From Rhodanobacter sp. FW104-R8 (GTDB lineage: Bacteria; Pseudomonadota; Gammaproteobacteria; Xanthomonadales; Rhodanobacteraceae): a stretch of 55,481 nt of DNA. The stretch covers positions 1-55,481 of the forward strand of contig NZ_LVJR01000123.1 of assembly GCF_001617365.1 (NCBI RefSeq), written 5' to 3'. Positions 25,979-33,414 of this stretch are shown piece by piece. Position numbers and translations under genes: made by a program. Position 1 is the first letter of the stretch, and each line of letters begins with the position of its first letter. The notes under the pieces are model-generated. The model was not told where the DNA came from, did no database searches, and saw nothing but the letters and a program-made list of their open reading frames with translations.

Positions 25979-26536
25979 TCAGACTGGTTGGTTGATTAGA
26001 ACGACCCGACCGGGATTGCCAACGACGACGGCAAAATCCGGAACGTTGCCGGAGACAACGCTGTTCGGTGCGACTGTTACACACATACCTAGCTTCGTCC
26101 CCCCGAGAACAACCGCGCCGGCACCTATCCACCCCCCGCTTCCAATGAAAATGGGTGCCAATCTATAATCCGGTCGCGCGGACAGTCTCGACGCACCGTG
26201 CTCACCGGCCTGACTCATAAGCTGCGCGCCCGGACCAAGATGTACATAGTCACCAAGAGTTATTCCGCCAGCACCATAAAGTATGCAATAAGGGCCTATG
26301 ACCACTTTATTGCCTACGACTATATGACCCTGTCCATTTGACCAAGCCCTCCCTCCGCAATGAAGGATCGCGCCACGCTGTACCACCACCCCTTTCCCGA
26401 AACGCAAACGCGACGGTGTTTTGATAGTAACTTGTGGCTCAACGGCCATGCCCTGGAATCGCAGTCCCAGACGGTAAATCCGCGTGAGCTCCGAGATGCG
26501 ATCGAGTACCCATGCCGCCCAACCGACCCGACTCAT
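25979..26536 (-). CDS. Left-handed beta-helix (hexapeptide repeat) acyltransferase
   Basis: 185 residues. Hexapeptide repeats run through about residues 60-170 (IVVGNKVVIGPYCILYG, ITLGDYVHLGPGAQL, IFIGSGGWIGAGAVVLGG, MCVTVAPNSVVSGNVP). The histidine in SQAGEHGAS sits in the usual catalytic loop of sugar O- or N-acyltransferases such as VioB/WbbJ-like enzymes. It is 14 bp upstream of the methyltransferase start and overlaps the FemAB-like gene by 4 bp. Confidence 0.88.
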   Translation of the reverse strand: MSRVGWAAWVLDRISELTRIYRLGLRFQGMAVEPQVTIKTPSRLRFGKGVVVQRGAILHCGGRAWSNGQGHIVVGNKVVIGPYCILYGAGGITLGDYVHLGPGAQLMSQAGEHGASRLSARPDYRLAPIFIGSGGWIGAGAVVLGGTKLGMCVTVAPNSVVSGNVPDFAVVVGNPGRVVLINQPV

Positions 26537-27558
26537 ACCTTCTTCGCCTTCGTTGTGAGAGTGCGCCCCCTAAGAGGCATTGCATTGCCTCTTAACTTAC
26601 TCATCACCCCCATGCCCAGATGCAATACTTCACCCAGTACTCCACTTGACCGATCCAGAGTCATCCAATGACCATCCACCTCGCCCCACTTGTGCTTGAA
26701 AGCGACCAGCCCAGGCTGCTTTTCCGGCGACGGCAAGAGAGTGACCGATTCCGCCCCAAGCTCAATAACTCGATCCATGGCATCGCTGAGTAGCAAATCC
26801 GAGACGCCATGCGACCGCGCACTGTCTGCCACGCCTCCATGAAGGTAGTGTGCCGTCGAGCCGTCGAGTCCGAATATGGCAAACCCTGCAAGGCATCCCG
26901 CCTCATCGAAAGCCCCACGCGCTAATACCCGTACAGTTTGCGTCGAAAGCTCAATGACGGCGCGAAAATAATCTTCTTGGTAACGCAAGCTACCTTTATG
27001 ACGCACAACGGTATCGCGATATAACAATCCCACATCTCCTGCCTGACTCGAATCCAAGCTAGCGACTCTCATTTTGCCTCGAGCCGCAAATGCACGATCC
27101 TTCTTCAGTTTGCGCGCATTCCGTGCGGGCCATAAACCCAGATCGGGAATCACCGTTTCCGCAAATTCTTGCGCATGCTCGCTCCGCGACAAGGAATTCA
27201 AGGTGTGCAGACAACTCAGATTGAATCGCGTCAGGTGCACCCCTGGCACGATAATTTGTTTACGACACTCGACGTCAGAAAGCCACGCAGGACTGATCGG
27301 AAGCCCGGCATACCCTACTGCCAGCCCGCCATGTCGGAATACCTGCACTGCAACACCTTCGCCACGCTCAAGGCAAAAACCATACAGCGCCTTGGCTCCC
27401 AAGGCCGCAACAATGGGTTCCACCCACAATGGATCGGCAAACAATGCACCAGTGCGCGACAGCCAGTCGCGGTACTCGACATCCGGTGAACTTTTCCAAA
27501 TGATTTTTGCAACGGTCACTATTGATACCAGAACATAGTTGCCACTATTCGTGTGCAC
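26533..27558 (-). CDS. FemAB/GNAT-like acyltransferase
   Basis: 341 residues with the FemAB/BioF2-like double-GNAT plan: an N-terminal DPLWVEPIVAALG segment and a C-terminal GNAT part with LAGFAIFGLDGSTAHYLHGGVAD and VSDLLLSDAMDRVIELGAESV. Such proteins in exopolysaccharide loci transfer aminoacyl or acyl groups to amines. The start is a GTG, and the true start may be a little downstream. Here it is the first gene of the acylation block, 70 bp after the upstream methyltransferase. Using the ACP-bound group as donor is a guess from context. Confidence 0.75.
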   Translation of the reverse strand: MHTNSGNYVLVSIVTVAKIIWKSSPDVEYRDWLSRTGALFADPLWVEPIVAALGAKALYGFCLERGEGVAVQVFRHGGLAVGYAGLPISPAWLSDVECRKQIIVPGVHLTRFNLSCLHTLNSLSRSEHAQEFAETVIPDLGLWPARNARKLKKDRAFAARGKMRVASLDSSQAGDVGLLYRDTVVRHKGSLRYQEDYFRAVIELSTQTVRVLARGAFDEAGCLAGFAIFGLDGSTAHYLHGGVADSARSHGVSDLLLSDAMDRVIELGAESVTLLPSPEKQPGLVAFKHKWGEVDGHWMTLDRSSGVLGEVLHLGMGVMSKLRGNAMPLRGRTLTTKAKKV

Positions 27559-27628
27559 CAGTCTCTTTCGACATGTGGCTCCATGAGCAAAACCTCTTGG
27601 CGGACGCCAATTTGTGTAGATAGCCTGC

Positions 27629-28381
27629 TCATTCTGGTGGCTTGGTTAGTATGAACACAAAACCGGGAGAAATCGGCGTCAGCGCGGTAACAAAACCACG
27701 CGGCACGTGAGCAGACATGCGTAAAAACCTAGCCGCACCCGCCACGCCTGCACCTGCTCGTAAGCGTGCATGGATTGCACCGGTATATTGATAACCCACT
27801 CGACGAAACAGTCGTGTCAGCCCCCAATATGATCGTGACCACGCATCCAGATCGTCCGCCTGACGGGAACCAAGCCGACGCATCCAGTGTTGCGCGAACC
27901 TTCGCGGCAACCAATGAACGAAAGGCCAGAATACATGGGGCTCAATAGGCCACAGCAGGTTTGGGCCTGCAAAGTAGCAGACGCCACCGGGCTTCATCAC
28001 ACGTCGGATCGCTTGCAATAGGGCAGCGGGGTCATCCACATGTTCGTAGACCTGATTGCAAACGACTACATCAATCGACTCGGAGGCGAGCAAGTTTGTG
28101 AGATCCCGATAAGATCCCGCATGAAAAGCAAGATTGGGGCGCTCGTCGCACAACGCCTGCCAACGTATCCAAGGCTCTGGATCCACACCGATCACTTGCT
28201 CGACATGTGCCGCAAGTGTGGCTGCAACCCCTCCGCTGCCACAGCCAACATCCAGCCACACGCCAAGTGTCAAGTCACGCCGGCAATGCTCTTTAAGCGT
28301 AGCAAGAATAGCCTCGGCCTTGCGATCGCGACCATCCTGCCCCCATCGAGGATCGGTCATACAATGTGCCTGCTCAACCAT
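27629..28381 (-). CDS. SAM-dependent methyltransferase
   Basis: 250 residues. SAM motif WLDVGCGSGGVAATLAAH at about 42-59, VIGVDPEPW, VVCNQVYEHVDDPAALLQAI and MKPGGVCYFAGPN define a class I (Methyltransf_11-like) enzyme. The C-terminal half has hydrophobic segments with aromatic residues, as in methyltransferases of glycan clusters. It overlaps the GT4 gene by 8 bp. Substrate unknown, probably a sugar or lipid-linked sugar. Confidence 0.88.
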   Translation of the reverse strand: MVEQAHCMTDPRWGQDGRDRKAEAILATLKEHCRRDLTLGVWLDVGCGSGGVAATLAAHVEQVIGVDPEPWIRWQALCDERPNLAFHAGSYRDLTNLLASESIDVVVCNQVYEHVDDPAALLQAIRRVMKPGGVCYFAGPNLLWPIEPHVFWPFVHWLPRRFAQHWMRRLGSRQADDLDAWSRSYWGLTRLFRRVGYQYTGAIHARLRAGAGVAGAARFLRMSAHVPRGFVTALTPISPGFVFILTKPPE

Positions 28382-29519
28382 CGCCCAACACCTTATGACG
28401 AACGCTCGTCGCTATTGCAGCAAGATCAAAATGCGAAGCCTGATGGCGTACGGCCATGTCATACGCACGTGGTGAAGTCCTCAATGCTTTCTGAATAGCA
28501 CGACTGAACATCACAGCAGACACACCCTCGGCAAGTTCACCGCATACCATGCATGCGAACAGGCGCGGCAAATCACCAACAGGGTTCGCAACCACCGGCC
28601 GACCCAGCTTCATCGCGTCGGAAAAAACCACTGGTATGCTTTCAATCCGAGAAGGAATCAGCACCCAGTCAGCGCGCGCAATGGCTTTCTCGGCTTCCCG
28701 CTTGACCAAGAAATCTCCCAATTCTACTTGGCGACCGACAGCACGCAACGTCGCGACGCGCTCGCGTATCAACGCCTCCAATGGGCCACCTCCCTGGATT
28801 TCCACGCACTCAATGCGGCACCAATCATCGTTACCCAACAGGGCGAGCGCATCGAGCAACAGGTCAACGCCCTTGTTGGGATGCCATCGCCCGAGAAACA
28901 ACAACCGATACGGCGGCTGCGCACGCGGCGGTGGCGGATCACGCAAATCCACACGGCGTGCGCTGGGAAGAAAGGCGACCGGGATACCTGCAATACGTCG
29001 GGCGTCCTTCGCCAACTGGTAACCATCGGCATAGGCATATACCGCCTCCCGCATGACACGCGCTAGCATACTGCGTAAGACTGGCACGCGCCCGAGCGAC
29101 CACACGTCACTGCCAAGCATCCAGACGGAATAGCCGATGCCATGCTTGTGCGCCACGCGTCGTGCCCACTCGCCTGATGGCAGCGCCCATAGCGCAAATA
29201 TGTGTTCCGTAGGTCCCGCCATGACTGCGTCGCGGGTGGCGCCAATGCCCGCTCGCAAGACGCGAGCGATCTCGACTACGTCCGTTGGACACCATGGTTT
29301 GAGCGTTGAAAGAGGCTTGGCTGGTGCCTTGTAGCGAAACAGTTCCACGTTCGGCACCCATGACTCGCGCACGGATGAAAGCCCGGGGGCAACCACACGC
29401 ACCGGAACGTGCCTTGCCAACTCCTCCGCGAGGTCGCTGACAAAGGAGCCCGCCGCCTCACTCCCGTCGTTGGCAATTGGAAACGAAGTAGTGACAAGAA
29501 CTATGGCCGCAACGCTCAA
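28374..29519 (-). CDS. Glycosyltransferase family 4-type protein
   Basis: 381 residues, GT-B fold. The acceptor side begins VLVTTSFPIANDGSEAAGSF. The donor side has YRLLFLGRWHPNKGVDLLLDA at about 205-225 and the E-x7-E-like region LIPSRIESIPVVFSDAMKLG. It adds a sugar from a nucleotide donor with retention of configuration. The start is TTG, overlapping the upstream stop (TTGA). It lies among two methyltransferases and a GT2. Confidence 0.9.
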   Translation of the reverse strand: MSVAAIVLVTTSFPIANDGSEAAGSFVSDLAEELARHVPVRVVAPGLSSVRESWVPNVELFRYKAPAKPLSTLKPWCPTDVVEIARVLRAGIGATRDAVMAGPTEHIFALWALPSGEWARRVAHKHGIGYSVWMLGSDVWSLGRVPVLRSMLARVMREAVYAYADGYQLAKDARRIAGIPVAFLPSARRVDLRDPPPPRAQPPYRLLFLGRWHPNKGVDLLLDALALLGNDDWCRIECVEIQGGGPLEALIRERVATLRAVGRQVELGDFLVKREAEKAIARADWVLIPSRIESIPVVFSDAMKLGRPVVANPVGDLPRLFACMVCGELAEGVSAVMFSRAIQKALRTSPRAYDMAVRHQASHFDLAAIATSVRHKVLGDG

Positions 29520-30220
29520 GGTTTAGATACCTCAAGTTCGTGCCCCACCGCCATGTAACTCCAATCGGGCCACACCAGACTTAATAACCAAGCAATAATG
29601 TTGATTGTGACCACCGCCACGAGAGCCACGGGCAGTAGCACCAATTTGAGCCATCCATGCTGGACATGTACTCCGCCAGCAATGGCTAGGCAAAATAACA
29701 GGCCTGCAGCTCGGATCGCATTGCCGGACTTCCACAATGTTACGACTTCCAACCCAGCTCGTTGAACGTCACGTCGCAAACCAAATTCCGTATAACGCTG
29801 GAAGTCGAAGGGGGCGTCATGCAGCGGGTAGAGAAATGGCATGGATATCCACGCATGACCGCCGGACTTGAGGACGCGTTCGATCTCTTTTATCACGATG
29901 GCCGGATCCGGCACGTGTTCCAGCACTTCCAGGCAAATTACGCCGTCAAAATATCCATCCGAGAACGGGAGGTGTGCCGCATCGGCAAAAACATGTGGCC
30001 ACGCGCCGTACAGATCACGCCCTGTAGATGGGAAGTCCAGAGCCACGTACTCCACGCCCACCGGAAGTTGAGGCTCGATCCAGCGATCGGCTGCACCGAT
30101 GTCCAGCAGTACACCGGACGCACTGGCAATACCCGGCGGTATTCGTCTGCGACCAAGCAGCCACTGCGGATGCAGCGGCGTGCGGGCAAGCGCGTCCACC
30201 CATTTCCGGACCGAAACCAT
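29516..30220 (-). CDS. Methyltransferase with C-terminal membrane helices
   Basis: 234 residues. SAM motif VLLDIGAADRWIEPQLP, then VICLEVLEHVPDPAIVIKEI and VLKSGGHAWISMPF. The last 60 residues contain two hydrophobic helices that may anchor the enzyme to the membrane, where a lipid-linked glycan would be met. Its start shares one base with the GT2 stop (TAATG), and it overlaps GT4 by 4 bp. Confidence 0.87.
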   Translation of the reverse strand: MVSVRKWVDALARTPLHPQWLLGRRRIPPGIASASGVLLDIGAADRWIEPQLPVGVEYVALDFPSTGRDLYGAWPHVFADAAHLPFSDGYFDGVICLEVLEHVPDPAIVIKEIERVLKSGGHAWISMPFLYPLHDAPFDFQRYTEFGLRRDVQRAGLEVVTLWKSGNAIRAAGLLFCLAIAGGVHVQHGWLKLVLLPVALVAVVTINIIAWLLSLVWPDWSYMAVGHELEVSKP

Positions 30221-31077
30221 TAGCGATTAAGGCGCGTGTAGAGGAGTGCCGTAATCTGTTCCGACACTAACCCGATTAGGAACACGATCACTGCCGCACT
30301 CCACATCAACGTGCTCATGTTGGTCAAGCGGCCTTCATGCACGAACGTCCATGCGTAGTTAGCGCAACCGAGCAGGAAGAACACCATACTTGCCGGCACG
30401 AACAGCTTCAGCGGCGAGTACAGCGTGGCGATCTTGAAGATGATCAGCAGGAAGCGCACGCCGTCGCGCAGGGGCTTGATGTGGCTCTTGCCCACGCGCT
30501 GGGCGGCCTTGATCGGCAGGTAGGCCACCGGGTAGGCGCTGCGAAAGAAGGCCATGGTGCTGGTGGTGGGGTAGCTGAAGCCGTTCGGCAGCAGGTGCAG
30601 GAATTCGCGGAACTTGTCCGCGCGCACGGCGCGGAAGCCGGAGGTGAGGTCCAGCACCGGGTGGCCGGTCATGCGGGTGGCCAGCCAGTTGTACAGGGTG
30701 TTGGCGAGGCCGCGGCCCACGCCGGCCTGGCTGTCCCAGTCGCGCGCGCCGACCACCATGTCGTAGCCCTGCTCCAGTTTCTCCAGCAGGCGGGCAATGT
30801 CTAGCGGGTCATGCTGGCCGTCGCCGTCCATGAACACCAGGATGTCGCCGGCGGCAGCACGGGCGCCGCGCTTGATCGCCGCGCCGTTGCCCATCGAGTA
30901 CGGCGAAGACAGGCACCGGATGCCGCTGGCCTCGCAGAGACCGCGGGTGTCGTCGGTGGAGCCATCGTCGACCACGATGATCTCGGCCCCGGGATGGGCT
31001 GCACGCAGGCGCGGCAGCAGTGCGGCCAGCGCAGGCGCCTCGTTCTTGGCGGGCAGGATGATGCTCAGGCGGTTCAA
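30220..31077 (-). CDS. Glycosyltransferase family 2 (dolichyl/undecaprenyl-phosphate sugar transferase-like)
   Basis: 285 residues. GT-A domain with LSIILPAKNEAPALAALLPR, the first Asp pair IIVVDDGSTDDT and the DxD-like VFMDGDGQHDP, then two C-terminal membrane helices (LKLFVPASMVFFLLGCANYA and LMWSAAVIVFLIGLV). DPM1/ArnC-like enzymes of this layout make polyprenyl-phosphate sugars, the donor type used by GT-C enzymes such as the two candidates at 16.4-20.3 kb. The start is TTG with GGGGGAG upstream. It is the first gene of the minus-strand cluster. Confidence 0.9.
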   Translation of the reverse strand: MNRLSIILPAKNEAPALAALLPRLRAAHPGAEIIVVDDGSTDDTRGLCEASGIRCLSSPYSMGNGAAIKRGARAAAGDILVFMDGDGQHDPLDIARLLEKLEQGYDMVVGARDWDSQAGVGRGLANTLYNWLATRMTGHPVLDLTSGFRAVRADKFREFLHLLPNGFSYPTTSTMAFFRSAYPVAYLPIKAAQRVGKSHIKPLRDGVRFLLIIFKIATLYSPLKLFVPASMVFFLLGCANYAWTFVHEGRLTNMSTLMWSAAVIVFLIGLVSEQITALLYTRLNR

Positions 31078-31228
31078 CGGATGGCTCCCCCGGGTGAAGG
31101 AAGATCATAGCGTGAAGGTTGGGCTGGGTTGCGGACGGGGTTGGGGTTTTGGGGCTGCAGCCAGTGCGATGCGGTGGCTGGGCGGCGTGCAGTGCAGGCT
31201 CTGCTGCGTCAAGGAACCCGGCCAGACT

Positions 31229-31624
31229 TCAAGTGATCAGGCTCATGCCCGCGTGTTTGGCGGCACCGCGGTCAAACGTCATGGTGTGTTCACAGCCGGC
31301 GGACGTAGCTGTGCATGCGATCAGGCAGTCGGCCAAATCTGCCTTGGAGTCGCGGTAAATGCGCACGGCTTTCCAGACGACCTCCGCACGCTCCACGATC
31401 AACTCCTTGGTACGTAGCAGGGCTTCCAGGGCTTCGGTGAGCTGCGCACGATCCAGGCCATACGCCGTACCCAGCACCCAGGCCAATTCGATCACGGACA
31501 CGATCGAAATCCAGCCCGGCGCCTCGACAGTCAGCGCGTCGAGCAAAGTCGAGGCCTTGGCCGACTGCGCTGTATCGTCCTGCATGATGTAACGCACCAG
31601 GACATTGGTATCCAGGCCGATCAT
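31229..31624 (-). CDS. vapC: PIN-domain toxin (VapC-like), module 1
   Basis: 131 residues. The four acidic PIN residues are visible: Asp5 in GLDTNVLV, Glu46 in VIELAWVL, Asp99 in DLADCLI and Asp118 in TFDRGAAK. VapC toxins are Mg-dependent RNases that often cut tRNA. The ATG overlaps the stop of the AbrB-type antitoxin gene (ATGA). Confidence 0.92.
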   Translation of the reverse strand: MIGLDTNVLVRYIMQDDTAQSAKASTLLDALTVEAPGWISIVSVIELAWVLGTAYGLDRAQLTEALEALLRTKELIVERAEVVWKAVRIYRDSKADLADCLIACTATSAGCEHTMTFDRGAAKHAGMSLIT

Positions 31625-31863
31625 TTCGCCGCCGCACCCGCCGCTGCGATCGCGGCGTTCATCTGCTCGATCGACACCGGCTTGGACGCTTTGCCGAACA
31701 TGCCCTTGAGTGCGGTCACGGGGCGCGTGGCGGCGATGAACTCATACCGGCCCGGCTCGATTTCCACAAATTCCACCCGATCCCCCGCACGCACGTGCAT
31801 GGCCTCACGCACGGCAACCGGAATCGTGATCTGGCCCTTGCTGGTAACGCTGGCGGTGGTCAT
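31621..31863 (-). CDS. vapB: AbrB/SpoVT-type antitoxin, module 1
   Basis: 80 residues. A swapped-hairpin AbrB DNA-binding domain (SVTSKGQITIPVAVREAMHVRAGDRVEF) fills the first half, and the C-terminal tail SIEQMNAAIAAAGAA would bind the toxin. AAGGAGAGG precedes the ATG. As in other VapBC pairs it should repress its own operon. Confidence 0.9.
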   Translation of the reverse strand: MTTASVTSKGQITIPVAVREAMHVRAGDRVEFVEIEPGRYEFIAATRPVTALKGMFGKASKPVSIEQMNAAIAAAGAAAK

Positions 31864-32016
31864 GGCCCTCTCCTTCGAGTTCCTTACTTCATTGTAAGGA
31901 GCTATAGGTGCGCAATCAAGATAGTTGGGTGCATCGGCCGTACTTGCACGGTGCAAAATGCACGGATCATCCAGGAACCGGGCTTGGTGATTGCCTTGTC
32001 GGCAACACGACTCTGG

Positions 32017-32045
32017 CAAGAGCGGCGGGCCGTGCCCGCCCTACC
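32017..32045. repeat. REP (family 1), single
   Basis: AAGAGCGGCGGGCCGTGCCC runs on into GCCCTAC with the GTAG foot on the minus strand. It lies in the gap between the two VapBC modules. Confidence 0.8.
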
Positions 32046-32052
32046 GCGCGTT

Positions 32053-32100
32053 GCTCCCTCCCCTTCGTTCACGGGAGGGTCGGGGCGGCGCTGCTCTTGG
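32053..32100. repeat. Family 3 C-rich hairpin, decayed, with linker
   Basis: GCTCCCTCCCCTTCG...ACGGGAGGGTCGGGG followed by GCTGCTCTTGG, matching the hairpin and linker of the composite repeat at 11.5 and 12.5 kb. No gene is seen from 31864 to 32223. Confidence 0.6.
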
Positions 32101-32223
32101 GCTACGCTGCTATTTCAGGGACGCCATGCGCGCTGGCCAGAAATGATCAGAGTTTCGGCGCTCCGTGATCACCGCGCTGCGGCAACAGCATCAGGAAAAA
32201 CCGCCGCAGGGTCGATGCGCTCG

Positions 32224-32619
32224 TCATAACAAGCGGGCGGATTGACCTTGTGCGACGAGCAAGGTGACCGCCTTCTTGTCGAACGATACGAAGGTATCGC
32301 CGCCGAGCCATTGACCCTCGAATGCGATCACACCATCGGCGAAGTCGCCCCCGGCCTCGAGCACGGCCAGGCCGGCTTCAGCGGCTGGCCGGTTCGTTTC
32401 CGTATTTGCGGCATCGAGCAGTGCCCGAACGGCAGCGGCCACGTCCGCAGGGGTGAAGCCGTACACGCGACGCAGCACCCAGACGAACTCGCACAGACAT
32501 GGCAACGCGACCGCGACCACTTCGGCGTTCGTCAGCAGCTTGGCGGCAATGTTCGCTTGCCTGGCATCGTCGCGGACCACAGCGCGAACCAGCACATTCG
32601 CGTCAACAGCAACCTTCAC
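32224..32619 (-). CDS. vapC: PIN-domain toxin (VapC-like), module 2
   Basis: 131 residues. PIN acidic residues Asp6 in AVDANVLVR, Glu44 in CEFVWVLRRVYG, Asp95 in GDFADGVIAFEG and Asp114 in SFDKKA. GTG start overlapping the antitoxin stop (GTGA). It is clearly different in sequence from module 1, so the two modules were probably acquired separately. Confidence 0.9.
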   Translation of the reverse strand: MKVAVDANVLVRAVVRDDARQANIAAKLLTNAEVVAVALPCLCEFVWVLRRVYGFTPADVAAAVRALLDAANTETNRPAAEAGLAVLEAGGDFADGVIAFEGQWLGGDTFVSFDKKAVTLLVAQGQSARLL

Positions 32620-32867
32620 TTGCGGCCAGCCCAGCCGGATGCCGTGGCCTCGTTGATTTCTTCGATGGTGGCAACCTTGGCTGTCCGTCCGGCAAGCAGG
32701 CCGATAAAGCCAGCCATCGACCCGGTAGGCCGGGCTGCTTTCAGGGCGGCCCGACCATCGGGCAGCAAGTCCAGTTCGATCTTCTCCCCTGGCTTGATTC
32801 CAAGGTGTTGCAGCACATCCTTCCGGAAGGTGACTTGTCCCCGCGCGGTAACGGTCAATATGGTCAT
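32616..32867 (-). CDS. vapB: AbrB-type antitoxin, module 2
   Basis: 83 residues. AbrB hairpin domain TVTARGQVTFRKDVLQHLGI with KPGEKIELDLLPDGR, then a toxin-binding tail IEEINEATASGWAG. A perfect inverted repeat lies 31 bp upstream and is a likely operator for autoregulation. Confidence 0.88.
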   Translation of the reverse strand: MTILTVTARGQVTFRKDVLQHLGIKPGEKIELDLLPDGRAALKAARPTGSMAGFIGLLAGRTAKVATIEEINEATASGWAGRK

Positions 32868-32897
32868 GATGGTGCCCTCGGGCTGCGACTTGAGTAT

Positions 32898-32923
32898 AAA
32901 GTAATGCAATATCGCATTACTTT
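32898..32923. promoter_or_regulatory. Palindromic operator upstream of VapBC module 2
   Basis: Perfect 10-bp arms AAAGTAATGC/GCATTACTTT around AATATC, in an AT-rich island just before the antitoxin start. Its position and symmetry suit binding by the dimeric antitoxin. Confidence 0.7.
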
Positions 32924-33007
32924 CAAATTTTTCCGACGGAAATCGAAGGCACATGCGGTTCATTACCCAATCATCACCGGAACGCTGATCGTGCCCAACC
33001 GATATGG

Positions 33008-33139
33008 GTAGTCAACCTTGCCGGTATGCGCAAACGGCTTGCACACGGCTACGTTGTGAGGGAACCGCTGGAACGCGCGCGCCCCGGACTGCAGAATTCG
33101 CTGACTGAGCTGCGCCAGCAGGTCTTGCGCGACAGCTGA
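33008..33139 (+). pseudogene. Remnant of a HEPN (DUF86) toxin gene, 3' part
   Basis: An open stretch without start signals reads VVNLAGMRKRLAHGYVV and ends in LTELRQQVLRDS. It matches the C-terminal part of DUF86 HEPN toxins, including an intact Rx4HxY motif (RKRLAHGY). The N-terminal half and a partner nucleotidyltransferase are missing. It is squeezed between the VapBC operator and a REP. Recognition is by motif only. Confidence 0.5.
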
Positions 33140-33146
33140 AAGCAGG

Positions 33147-33173
33147 AGCGGCGGGCGGGTGCTCGCCCTACGA
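33147..33173. repeat. REP (family 1), degenerate single
   Basis: AGCGGCGGGCGGGTGCTCGC followed by CCTACGA; the left arm has changed but the foot is kept. Confidence 0.6.
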
Positions 33174-33178
33174 TGCTT

Positions 33179-33227
33179 TGCTCCCTCCCCTGCTCGCTCC
33201 ACAAGGGACATGCAGGGGGAGGAGCAA
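33179..33227. repeat. Family 3 C-rich hairpin
   Basis: GCTCCCTCCCCTGC and CATGCAGGGGGAGGAGC form a long stem around a 15-20 base loop, upstream of pilB. Confidence 0.65.
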
Positions 33228-33414
33228 AGCCGGGCCTGCAAGCAGGAGGGGGAACCGAGTCGGGCGGACCTCGCGCCGCAGGGCAAGAACCGAGTTGGCG
33301 GGAGCAGGCTTGTGCACTGCGTCACCCTGCTGGATCGGGCCGGCAAGGAAGGGGTGACCTGCGCGCCGGACTGCGGTAGATTCAACAACATACAGGGGCA
33401 AGATCGAGTCGTTT

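Noticed and set aside
31078..31228. Small gene between the GT2 and VapC genes
   Set aside because: Short frames exist, but none has a ribosome site or coding bias; G-rich low-complexity DNA only.
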